Source: Phycicoccus avicenniae_A (GTDB taxonomy: Bacteria; Actinomycetota; Actinomycetes; Actinomycetales; Dermatophilaceae). From it: a DNA stretch of 64,000 nucleotides. The stretch lies in NCBI RefSeq assembly GCF_050496545.1, contig NZ_JBNVZV010000006.1, forward strand, positions 62,001 to 126,000, read 5' to 3'. This document shows, in pieces, positions 43,250-50,904 of this stretch (the stretch's first letter is position 1; every line of letters begins with the position of its first letter). The notes under the pieces are model-generated. The model saw only the letters and a list, made by a program, of their open reading frames with translations, did not search any database and was not told the origin of the DNA. The translations under genes and the position numbers were made by a program.

Positions 43250-44836
43250 GTGACCAAGCCCGTCGTCCTCATCGCCGAGGAGCTCTCACCCGCGACCATC
43301 GACGCCCTCGGACCCGACTTCGAGGTGCGCCACACCGACGGCGCGGACCGCTCCCAGCTCCTGCCGGCCATCGCCGACGTCGACGCGATCCTCATCCGCT
43401 CCGCCACGAAGGTGGATGCCGAGGCCCTCGCCGCCGCCAAGAACCTCAAGGTCGTCGCCCGCGCCGGCGTCGGGCTCGACAACGTCGACGTCGACGCCGC
43501 CACCAAGGCCGGCGTCATGGTCGTCAACGCGCCGACCTCGAACATCACCTCCGCCGCCGAGCTCGCGGTCGGCCTGCTGCTCGCCTGCGCGCGCAACATC
43601 GCCCCGGCGAACGAGGTGCTCAAGGGCGGGAAGTGGGCCCGCAGCAAGTACGGGGGCGTCGAGCTGCTCGAGAAGAAGGTCGGCATCGTCGGCTTCGGCC
43701 GCATCGGCCAGCTGGTCGCCGAGCGGCTCAAGGGCTTCGGCGTCGAGATCCTCGCCTACGACCCCTACGTGTCCGTGCAGCGCGCCGGCCAGCTCGGCGC
43801 CCGCCTCGTCACCCTCGACGAGCTCCTCGCGCAGTCCGACTTCATCACCATCCACCTGCCGAAGACCGCCGAGACCATCGGCCTCATCGGCAAGGAGGCG
43901 CTGGCCAAGGTCAAGCCCACCGTGCGGATCGTCAACGCCGCGCGCGGCGGGGTGCTCGACGAGGAGGCGCTCGCCGAGGCCATCGCCGACGGCCGCGTCT
44001 CCGGCGCCGGCCTCGACGTCTTCGCCACCGAGCCGTGCACCGACAGCCCGCTCTTCGCCTTCGAGTCGGTCGTCGTGACGCCGCACCTGGGCGCCTCCAC
44101 CGAGGAGGCCCAGGAGAAGGCCGGTGTGGCCGTGGCGAAGTCGGTCCGGCTCGCGCTCGGCGGGGACCTCGTCCCCGACGCGGTCAACGTCTCCGGCGGC
44201 GCGGTCGCCGAGGAGGTCCGCCCGGGCATCGACCTCGTCGAGAAGCTCGGCCGCGTCTTCACGGCCATCGCCGGCACGGTGCCGGTGCAGCTCGACGTCG
44301 AGGTCCGCGGCGAGATCACCGCCCACGACGTGTCCATCTGGGAGCTCTCGGCGCTCAAGGGCCTCTTCACCGACATCACCGAGGACCCGGTCACCTACGT
44401 CAACGCGCCGCTGCTCGCCAAGGAGCGCGGCCTGGAGTCGCGGCTCGTCACCGACTCCAGCAGCGAGGACTACCGCAACGTGACGACGCTGCGGGGCACG
44501 CTCTCCGACGGCACCGTCGTCTCGGTGGCGGGCACGCTCACTGGCCCGAAGCTGGTCCAGAAGGTCATCGGCGTCCACGGTTATGACCTCGAGGTCCCGC
44601 TGAGCCGGCACCTGGCGTTCTTCTCCTACGTCGACCGCCCGGGCGTCATCGGCTCGATCGGCCGCCTGCTCGGCGACGCCGACGTCAACATCGCGGCGAT
44701 GCAGGTCTCGCCGCACGACGCCGACGGCACCGCGATGGTCGCGCTCACCGTCGACCGCGAGATCCCGGACGAGGTCGTCGCCGGCATCGGCCGCGAGATC
44801 GGCGCCGACACCGTGCGCGTGGTCAACCTCGGCTGA
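43250..44836 (+). CDS. serA: D-3-phosphoglycerate dehydrogenase
   Basis: 528 residues, the long actinobacterial form. There is a substrate domain, a Rossmann domain with VGIVGFGRIGQLVAERLKGFG, and the catalytic His in VVVTPHLGASTEEAQ. An intervening (ASB) domain and a C-terminal ACT domain (VDRPGVIGSIGRLLGDADVNIAAMQVS) for serine inhibition follow. First step of serine synthesis. Its place within the ilv/leu region is a common actinobacterial order. It overlaps the convergent DUF3995 gene by 14 bp. Confidence 0.96.
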   Translation: MTKPVVLIAEELSPATIDALGPDFEVRHTDGADRSQLLPAIADVDAILIRSATKVDAEALAAAKNLKVVARAGVGLDNVDVDAATKAGVMVVNAPTSNITSAAELAVGLLLACARNIAPANEVLKGGKWARSKYGGVELLEKKVGIVGFGRIGQLVAERLKGFGVEILAYDPYVSVQRAGQLGARLVTLDELLAQSDFITIHLPKTAETIGLIGKEALAKVKPTVRIVNAARGGVLDEEALAEAIADGRVSGAGLDVFATEPCTDSPLFAFESVVVTPHLGASTEEAQEKAGVAVAKSVRLALGGDLVPDAVNVSGGAVAEEVRPGIDLVEKLGRVFTAIAGTVPVQLDVEVRGEITAHDVSIWELSALKGLFTDITEDPVTYVNAPLLAKERGLESRLVTDSSSEDYRNVTTLRGTLSDGTVVSVAGTLTGPKLVQKVIGVHGYDLEVPLSRHLAFFSYVDRPGVIGSIGRLLGDADVNIAAMQVSPHDADGTAMVALTVDREIPDEVVAGIGREIGADTVRVVNLG

Positions 44837-45335
44837 GCCCCACCCGCTCCGGACGGCGGTCGGTCCCCTCGGGGGCCGGCCGCCGTCGGCGTCCGGCCCA
44901 CAGGCCCGCGGCCAGCGCCAGCCCCCAGCCGAGGAAGAGCGGGTCCCAGAGCAGGACGTGCCCCCACGTCGCGGTGGGCTCCTCGACCGGCCCGAGCAGG
45001 CCCGTCAGGGCCACCGCGCCGCCCAGGGTCGAGGACAGCCCGTAGAGGACCAGCCCGCCCGCGCCGAGCCACGCCGCGATGCGCAGGCCGTGCCGCGGTC
45101 CACCCCGCCGCGCGGCCAGCCACGGCACCCACGCGGCCACCAGCTTGCCCACGCCGATGGCGCCGAGGGCCAGCCCGGCCGCGGTGGGGGAGTCGGCGCG
45201 CCAGGACCGGGCCCACTCGCCGACCGTGGTGAACAGCAGGTCCCCGCCGAGCGCCCAGTGCAGGCTGGCGGCGGCGTGCGCCGAGCCGAGCACGGCGGCG
45301 ACGAGGAGCCAGGGGACGGGGCGGTGCGAGGTCAT
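44823..45335 (-). CDS. DUF3995-like membrane protein
   Basis: 170 residues, four hydrophobic segments, starting VPWLLVAAVLGSAHAAASLHWALGGD. The W-x-x-GG pattern and four-helix layout fit DUF3995. Later segments: AGLALGAIGVGKLVAAWVPWLAA and HVLLWDPLFLGWGLALAAGLWAG. Function unknown. GAGGG lies just before ATG 45335. It overlaps the 3' end of serA. Confidence 0.78.
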   Translation of the reverse strand: MTSHRPVPWLLVAAVLGSAHAAASLHWALGGDLLFTTVGEWARSWRADSPTAAGLALGAIGVGKLVAAWVPWLAARRGGPRHGLRIAAWLGAGGLVLYGLSSTLGGAVALTGLLGPVEEPTATWGHVLLWDPLFLGWGLALAAGLWAGRRRRPAPEGTDRRPERVGLSRG

Positions 45336-45542
45336 CCCTCGACGCTAGGTCGCGCGCGAGGGCACGGCCATGGGGGTCACCCCCGACCCGACCCCGAGCG
45401 GCCTCGGGGTGCGTCGCGCGGACGCGGCCGCGCCACGGATTCCGTCGCGCGAGGGCGGCTGTGACGCGCGTCTCGTCGGTCGGCGGTCCACATCGTGAAA
45501 GCCGGGTGCCGGGTAGTAGGACGTCCACGTACCGTCGATGGC

Positions 45543-45593
45543 ATGACGCGGCTCGAGGTACTCCTCATTCCCGGCCGCGGCGAGGCCCGGTAG
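45543..45593 (+). CDS. Leu-rich leader-like peptide upstream of leuB
   Basis: ATG-initiated 16-residue peptide MTRLEVLLIPGRGEAR with five branched-chain residues among positions 4-9. TACCGT at 45530-45535 could be a -10 box, giving a leaderless message. It lies 336 bp before leuB, with a 7-bp hairpin (GCCGGTG-aac-CACCGGC, about 45635-45652) downstream but no T-run terminator. The composition suggests a leucine-sensing leader; the distance makes this less certain than the ilvB and cimA cases. Confidence 0.5.
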   Translation: MTRLEVLLIPGRGEAR

Positions 45594-45712
45594 TCAGCAC
45601 CCTCGCCGCGGAGATCCCGCGACGTCGCTGACCGCTCGCCGGTGAACCACCGGCTCGAGCTCCGGACCACCCCCACCGTGCGGCCCCGTGCCGCGGAATG
45701 CGAGAGACGACG

Positions 45713-45805
45713 ATGAACACCGACACGATGACCGACGCCGACAAGGCCCGCCAGGCCCTGCAGGAGTCGATGGACCTGCGCGACCAGGGCCACTCCGACG
45801 ACTGA
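45713..45805 (+). CDS. Possible 30-residue small protein
   Basis: ATG 45713 opens MNTDTMTDADKARQALQESM followed by DLRDQGHSDD and TGA. It is acidic, helix-forming and has plausible codon usage (C or G in nearly all third positions). The upstream ribosome site (GAGAG) is weak. A strong hairpin starts at its stop codon. It could be a true small protein or part of a leader RNA. Confidence 0.35.
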   Translation: MNTDTMTDADKARQALQESMDLRDQGHSDD

Positions 45806-45893
45806 CTCCGACCGGGTCCCACGCTCTGCGTGGGCCTGAGTCGTCCAGCCCCGCCGCCGGCCGTCCCAACCCTCCCACGGGCTGGGACGGCCG
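45804..45893 (+). terminator. Two strong hairpins before leuB
   Basis: Hairpin A (45804-45842): CCCACGC-tct-GCGTGGG closed by GACTC/GAGTC. Hairpin B (45858-45893): perfect 11-bp CGGCCGTCCCA/TGGGACGGCCG. They end 22 bp before the leuB -10 box, so they likely terminate the short upstream unit or act in attenuation. Confidence 0.6.
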
Positions 45894-45915
45894 TCCGCAT
45901 CCCGGACCGACTTCC

Positions 45916-45921
45916 TAGAGT
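45916..45921 (+). promoter_or_regulatory. -10 box TAGAGT of leuB, leaderless start
   Basis: TAGAGT ends 7 nt before ATG 45929, so leuB can be transcribed independently of the upstream leader region. Confidence 0.55.
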
Positions 45922-45928
45922 GGACGTC

Positions 45929-47002
45929 ATGAGCGAGACCGCCACCCACCCCGCGCCGACCTCCCTCGACCTCGCCGTCATCGGCGGCGACGGGATCGGT
46001 CCCGAGGTCGTCGCGGAGGGCCTCAAGGTGCTCGAGGCGGCCCTCGGCGCGGACGGCCCCAAGGTCACGACCACCGAGTACGACCTCGGCGCCCGCCGCT
46101 GGCACGCGACCGGCGAGACCCTGCCCGACTCGGTCCTCGACGAGGTGAAGGGCCACGACGTCATCCTCCTCGGGGCCATCGGCGACCCCACGGTCCCGAG
46201 CGGCGTCCTCGAGCGCGGAGTGCTCCTCCCGTTGCGCTTCGCCCTCGAGCACTACGTCAACCTGCGCCCGGCGAAGCTCTACCCGGGCGTCGAGAGCCCG
46301 CTGGCCGTCGAGCGCGTCGCGCCGGGCGGCATCGACTTCGTGGTCGTGCGCGAGGGCACCGAGGGTCCCTACACCGGCAACGGCGGCGCCCTGCGCGTCG
46401 GGACGCCCCACGAGATCGCCACCGAGGTCAGCGTCAACACGCGCTTCGGCGTCGAGCGCGTCGTCCGCGACGCCTTCGCCCGCGCGGCCGCCCGACCCCG
46501 CAAGCACCTGACGCTCGTGCACAAGCACAACGTCCTCACCCACGCCGGCCACCTCTGGCGGCGCACGGTCGAGGAGGTGGGCGCCGAGTTCCCCGACGTC
46601 GAGACCGCCTACCAGCACGTCGACGCCGCCACGATCTTCCTGGCCACCGACCCCGGCCGCTTCGACGTCGTGGTCACCGACAACCTCTTCGGCGACATCA
46701 TCACCGACATCGCCGCGGCCATCGCCGGCGGCATCGGCCTCGCGGCCAGCGGCAACATCAACCCCGAGGGCCGCTTCCCGAGCATGTTCGAGCCGGTGCA
46801 CGGTTCGGCCCCCGACATCGCCGGACAGGCGAAGGCCGACCCCACCGCGACGATCCTGTCGGTCTCGATGCTCCTCGCCCACGTCGGCCTCCCGGACGCC
46901 GCCGCGCGGGTCGAGCGGGCGGTGGCCGCGGACCTCGCCGAGCGGGGGAGCGCGCCGCGCTCGACGAGCGCCGTGGGCGACGCCGTCGCCGCCCGCCTCT
47001 GA
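45929..47002 (+). CDS. leuB: 3-isopropylmalate dehydrogenase
   Basis: 357 residues. IDH/IMDH fold: AVIGGDGIGPEVVAEGLKVL, NLRPAKLYPGV, REGTEGPYTGNGG, and the metal/substrate motif VVTDNLFGDIITDIAAAIAGGIGLAASGNI. It oxidatively decarboxylates 3-isopropylmalate in leucine synthesis, and often also acts on 3-methylmalate in the citramalate route to isoleucine. cimA lies 15 kb downstream, so dual use is plausible. Confidence 0.96.
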   Translation: MSETATHPAPTSLDLAVIGGDGIGPEVVAEGLKVLEAALGADGPKVTTTEYDLGARRWHATGETLPDSVLDEVKGHDVILLGAIGDPTVPSGVLERGVLLPLRFALEHYVNLRPAKLYPGVESPLAVERVAPGGIDFVVVREGTEGPYTGNGGALRVGTPHEIATEVSVNTRFGVERVVRDAFARAAARPRKHLTLVHKHNVLTHAGHLWRRTVEEVGAEFPDVETAYQHVDAATIFLATDPGRFDVVVTDNLFGDIITDIAAAIAGGIGLAASGNINPEGRFPSMFEPVHGSAPDIAGQAKADPTATILSVSMLLAHVGLPDAAARVERAVAADLAERGSAPRSTSAVGDAVAARL

Positions 47003-47025
47003 GCGGTCCGCCCGGCCCGAGGCGA

Positions 47026-47031
47026 TAACCT
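47026..47031 (+). promoter_or_regulatory. -10 box TAACCT upstream of ilvE
   Basis: TAACCT in GCGATAACCTGCGG lies 49 nt before ATG 47081; the leader includes GGAAGGA. Confidence 0.4.
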
Positions 47032-47080
47032 GCGGGGACCGCAGCACCGTCGCTCGACCACGGAAGGACCGACCCCTCCC

Positions 47081-48175
47081 ATGACCCTGACCTTCGACCT
47101 CCAGCGTCGTCCGGACCCCGCGAGCGACGAGCGCCGTGCCGAGATCCTCGCCAACCCCGGGTTCGGGGTGCACTTCACCGACCACATGGCCAGCGCCACG
47201 TGGACGAAGGACGGCGGCTGGCACGACGGCCGGATCCACTCGTACGGCCCGATCACGCTCATGCCGAGCGCGGCCGTGCTGCACTACGCGCAGGAGGTCT
47301 TCGAGGGGCTCAAGGCCTACCGGCACGAGGACGGCTCGGTGTGGTCCTTCCGCCCCGAGGCCAACGCCGAGCGGATGCAGCGCAGCGCCCGCCGCCTGGC
47401 CCTGCCCGAGCTGCCCACCGACGACTTCCTGGCCTCGCTCAAGGCCCTCGTCGAGGTCGACGAGGCCTGGGTGCCGGCGTTCGGCACGGGGGAGACCAGC
47501 CTCTACCTGCGGCCCTTCCTCTACGCGTCGGAGGCCTTCCTCGGGGTCCGCCCGGCGAACGAGGTCACCTACTCGGTCATCGCCTCGCCGGCCGGCGCCT
47601 ACTTCCCGCGCGGCCTGAAGCCGGTCGCCCTCTGGATCTCCCAGCACTACGCCCGCGCCGGGGCCGGCGGCACCGGCGCCGCGAAGACCGGTGGCAACTA
47701 CGCCTCCTCGCTCGCCGGACAGCTCGAGGGCATCGAGAACGGTTGCGACCAGGCCGTGTTCCTCGACTCCGCGACGCACACGTACATCGAGGAGCTCGGG
47801 GGGATGAACCTCTTCCTCGTCACCGACGACGGTCGCCTGCTCACTCCCGAGCTCACCGGCACCATCCTCGAGGGCGTCACGCGCAGCTCCATCCTCGAGC
47901 TCGCCAAGGGCCTCGGGCTCGAGCCCGAGGAGCGGCGCATCGAGATCGAGGAGTGGAAGGACGGCGTGCGCGACGGCACCGTGCGCGAGGTGTTCGCCTG
48001 CGGCACGGCCGCGGTCGTCACCCCGGTGGGCGAGCTGCGGTGGGAGGGCGGCTCCGCGCCGTCGACCGCCGGCGACGAGGGCGGCGAGGTCACCCGCGCG
48101 ATCCGCAGCGCGCTCCTCGACGTCCAGTACGGCCGCGCCGAGGACACCCACGGCTGGTTGACGCGCCTGGCCTGA
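47081..48175 (+). CDS. ilvE: Branched-chain amino acid aminotransferase
   Basis: 364 residues, fold-type IV PLP enzyme of the type II BCAT length. LHYAQEVFEGLKAYRHEDGSVWSFRPEANAERM is recognisable. The PLP lysine is in GAAKTGGNYASSL, followed by EELGGMNLFLV and CGTAAVVTPVGEL. Last step of Ile, Val and Leu synthesis, using glutamate as donor. Confidence 0.96.
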   Translation: MTLTFDLQRRPDPASDERRAEILANPGFGVHFTDHMASATWTKDGGWHDGRIHSYGPITLMPSAAVLHYAQEVFEGLKAYRHEDGSVWSFRPEANAERMQRSARRLALPELPTDDFLASLKALVEVDEAWVPAFGTGETSLYLRPFLYASEAFLGVRPANEVTYSVIASPAGAYFPRGLKPVALWISQHYARAGAGGTGAAKTGGNYASSLAGQLEGIENGCDQAVFLDSATHTYIEELGGMNLFLVTDDGRLLTPELTGTILEGVTRSSILELAKGLGLEPEERRIEIEEWKDGVRDGTVREVFACGTAAVVTPVGELRWEGGSAPSTAGDEGGEVTRAIRSALLDVQYGRAEDTHGWLTRLA

Positions 48176-48184
48176 GGGCTGCGG

Positions 48185-48219
48185 TTTCCGCGGCGGACGG
48201 TCGGTGTCCACCGCGGAAA
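48185..48219 (+). terminator. Terminator after ilvE
   Basis: TTTCCGCGG/CCGCGGAAA (9 bp) continued by GGAC/GTCC around a GGTCGGT loop. It starts 10 bp after the ilvE stop and separates ilvE from the permease unit. Confidence 0.8.
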
Positions 48220-48287
48220 TGGTCCTCCCGGGAACCATTGACAGCCGGGTCCGTGCGGGTGTTGTCTGTGCAGCACTCGATCCGCCC

Positions 48288-48302
48288 CGGACCAATGGTC
48301 CG
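48288..48302. promoter_or_regulatory. Palindromic operator before the permease
   Basis: CGGACCA-A-TGGTCCG is a perfect 15-bp palindrome ending 23 bp before the start codon. A looser dyad AATGGT...ACCATT lies at 48218-48239. GGACCAATGG here resembles GGACCATTGG before the FadR-type gene (53400-53409). Confidence 0.6.
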
Positions 48303-48325
48303 CTTCTGCACGTCAAGAGGTGCAC

Positions 48326-49993
48326 GTGAGCGTTTCCCGGACGACCGAAGGCCACTCGGACGACGAGGCCCTCCTCGCCGAGCTGGGCTACAAGCAGGAG
48401 CTGAACCGGACGTGGTCCGGGTTCTCCAACTTCGCCATCTCCTTCTCGATCATCTCCATCCTCGCCGGGTGCTTCACGACCTTCGGCCAGGCCTGGAACA
48501 ACGGCGGCCCGATCGCCATCTCCATCGGGTGGCCGCTCATCTCCGCGTTCATCCTCGTCATCGGGCTCTGCATGTCCGAGCTGGTGTCGGCCTACCCCAC
48601 CTCGGGTGGCATCTACTGGTGGGCGGCCAAGCTCGGCGGGGCCAAGGCCGGCTACTACACCGGTTGGCTCAACCTCATCGGGCTGCTCGCGGTCGATGCC
48701 TCCGTGGCCTACGGTGCCGCGACCTTCTTCGACCTGTCCTTCAGCACGATGAGCGAGTCGTGGGCGGCCGGTTACTCCTTGTCGCGGGTCTTCTGGATGT
48801 TCCTCGTCGTCCTGGTGCTCACGGCGCTGGTCAACATCTTCGGTGGTCACCTGCTCGCGATGCTCAACAACATCTCGGTCTGGTGGCACGTCGTCGGTGC
48901 CGCCGTCGTCATCGCGATCCTCGTGTTCCTGCCCGAGAAGCACATGAGCATCGCCGACGTCTTCTCGATGAGGGTGAACAACAGCGGCGGCCTCGCCGGT
49001 GGCGAGACGAGCGGCTGGGGCTTCTGGTTCTACGTGCTCCCGCTCGGCTTCCTGCTCACGCAGTACACGATCACCGGCTACGACGCCTCGGCCCACCTGT
49101 CGGAGGAGACGCAAGGCGCCGCCGACGGTGCCGCCAAGGGCATCTGGCGCTCGATCTTCTACTCCGCGATCGGCGGATGGTTCCTCCTGCTCGCCTTCCT
49201 CTTCGCGGTCCAGGACGCCGACGCCGTCACCGCCGGAGGCGGCGGCGTCGCGGTGATCTTCACCCAGGCCCTGTCATCGACGTGGGCGGGCACCGTTCTC
49301 CTCATCGCGAGCATCGGCCAGTTCTTCTGCACGACCGCCTGCATGACCTCGACGAGCCGGATGCTCTTCGCGTTCAGCCGGGACGGGGCGGTCCCCGGAG
49401 CGTCCTTGTGGGCCAGGCTCAACTCGCGCAAGGTGCCGGCCAACGCCGTGCTCGTCTCCTCGGTCATCGCGGCGATCATCACGATCCCCGCCCTCGTCGA
49501 GGTGAACATCGGCACCGAGGACGCCCCGATCATCGTCCCGACGGCCTTCTACGCCGTCGTCTCGGTCGCGGTCATCGGTCTGTACATCGCCTTCGCCATC
49601 CCGATCTGGCTGCGCTGGCGTGCGGGCGACGCGTTCCGGCAAGGTCGCTGGAACCTCGGGACGAAGTGGCGGTGGATGGCGCCGCTCGCCGTGGCCGAGA
49701 TCGCGATCGTGTCGGTGTACTTCATCCTCCCCTTCACCCCGGCGGCGAACCCCCTCAACGACTCGTTCGAGTGGAAGTTCGTCAACTACGCACCGATCCT
49801 CACGGGCGGCACACTGCTCGCCCTGTGGATCGGGTGGCACCTGTCGGCCAAGAAGTGGTTCACCGGGCCGAAGACGACCGTCGACCTGCCGGCCGGCATG
49901 AGCGGCGCCGACGAGATCGCGCTCGAGCACCACGGGAAGAGCGCGCACGGTGGGTCCGAGCACGACTGGAAGCCCGGGGACCCGACGTCCTGA
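48326..49993 (+). CDS. APC-superfamily amino acid/amine permease
   Basis: 555 residues, about 12 membrane helices. A polar head with ELGYKQELNRTWSGFSNFAI leads into the first helix; later ELVSAYPTSGGIYWWAAKLG is a typical APC motif. The head and length match the larger APC permeases that take up choline, GABA or polyamines, but substrate cannot be set by eye. GTG 48326 is preferred over GTG 48320 because AAGAGG directly abuts 48320. First gene of the amine cluster. Confidence 0.9.
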   Translation: MSVSRTTEGHSDDEALLAELGYKQELNRTWSGFSNFAISFSIISILAGCFTTFGQAWNNGGPIAISIGWPLISAFILVIGLCMSELVSAYPTSGGIYWWAAKLGGAKAGYYTGWLNLIGLLAVDASVAYGAATFFDLSFSTMSESWAAGYSLSRVFWMFLVVLVLTALVNIFGGHLLAMLNNISVWWHVVGAAVVIAILVFLPEKHMSIADVFSMRVNNSGGLAGGETSGWGFWFYVLPLGFLLTQYTITGYDASAHLSEETQGAADGAAKGIWRSIFYSAIGGWFLLLAFLFAVQDADAVTAGGGGVAVIFTQALSSTWAGTVLLIASIGQFFCTTACMTSTSRMLFAFSRDGAVPGASLWARLNSRKVPANAVLVSSVIAAIITIPALVEVNIGTEDAPIIVPTAFYAVVSVAVIGLYIAFAIPIWLRWRAGDAFRQGRWNLGTKWRWMAPLAVAEIAIVSVYFILPFTPAANPLNDSFEWKFVNYAPILTGGTLLALWIGWHLSAKKWFTGPKTTVDLPAGMSGADEIALEHHGKSAHGGSEHDWKPGDPTS

Positions 49994-50004
49994 CCGGGCT
50001 CCCG

Positions 50005-50904
50005 GTGACCGGTCTCGAGGAGGTGCTCGAGGGCATCCCCGTCCTCGCCGGGCAGGGGCGTGAGGTCACGCCCCTGCCCGGGGGCCTCACGAACCACAAC
50101 GTGCGGGTCCGGACCGAGCGCGGGCTCGACGTCGTGGTGCGGATCTCCTCGCCCGACACCGGGCTGCTCGGGGTCGACCGGCACACCGAGTTCGTGAACA
50201 CCCTGGCCGCGGCGGCCACGGGCGTGGGCGCGCCGGTGGTCGACTACCTCGGCGGGCGCGGGGTGCTCGCGGTGGCGTTCCTCTCCGGCCGGACGTGGGG
50301 CGATGCCGACGTGGCGGCGGGCCTGCCCCGGCTCGCCGCGGCGTTGCGGCGGCTGCACGCCGGTCCCGGGTTCGTCGGCCGGTTCGACATGACGACGCTG
50401 CGGCGCCGCTACCTGAAGGTGGTGCAGGACAAGGGCTTCCGCCTTCCCGACGGCTACCTCGACCTCGAACCCTTCGCGCAGCGTGCGGAGGAGGTGCTGG
50501 CCCTGGCCCCCGAGCGCCTCGTGCCGTGCCACAACGACCTGCTCGCCGCCAACGTCCTCGACGACGGCGGGGACCTGCGCATCATCGACTACGAGTACTC
50601 CGGGATGAACGAGCCGTCCTTCGAGCTGGGCAACGCCGTCGCCGAGGCGCGCCTCGGCCCGGAGGCCCTCGCCGAGCTGTGCGCCGCCTACTACGGGCGG
50701 GAGGACCCCGCCGACGCCGCGCGGGCCGAGCTGTGGGGCTTCCTCGCCCGGTACGGGTGGACGCTGTGGGGGGTCATCCAGGAGGGCGCGAGCGAGATCG
50801 ACGTCGACTTCCGCGGCTGGGCGATGGCCAAGCTCGACCCGGCCCGCGAGCTGGCTCGCGGGCCGCGCTTCGAGGCCCTGCTCGCGGCGGCGGCCCGGCG
50901 ATGA
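50005..50904 (+). CDS. Choline/ethanolamine-kinase-like phosphotransferase
   Basis: 299 residues, protein-kinase-like fold. It has a Brenner-type catalytic motif LVPCHNDLLAANVL and the metal-binding motif LRIIDYEYSGMNEPSFELGN, closest in pattern to LicA/choline-ethanolamine kinases rather than aminoglycoside kinases. N-terminal PLPGGLTNHNVRVRTE matches the family glycine-rich segment. Probably phosphorylates an amino alcohol. GTG 50005, 11 bp after the permease, without a clear ribosome site; its 3' end overlaps the oxidoreductase by 4 bp. Confidence 0.8.
   Translation: MTGLEEVLEGIPVLAGQGREVTPLPGGLTNHNVRVRTERGLDVVVRISSPDTGLLGVDRHTEFVNTLAAAATGVGAPVVDYLGGRGVLAVAFLSGRTWGDADVAAGLPRLAAALRRLHAGPGFVGRFDMTTLRRRYLKVVQDKGFRLPDGYLDLEPFAQRAEEVLALAPERLVPCHNDLLAANVLDDGGDLRIIDYEYSGMNEPSFELGNAVAEARLGPEALAELCAAYYGREDPADAARAELWGFLARYGWTLWGVIQEGASEIDVDFRGWAMAKLDPARELARGPRFEALLAAAARR

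Noticed and set aside
45377..49114. Very long minus-strand open frame (over 1200 codons) across leuB and ilvE
   Set aside because: It is antisense to clearly conserved genes. High GC at third codon positions keeps antisense frames open; the translation has no recognisable domain and is low in hydrophobic core residues.
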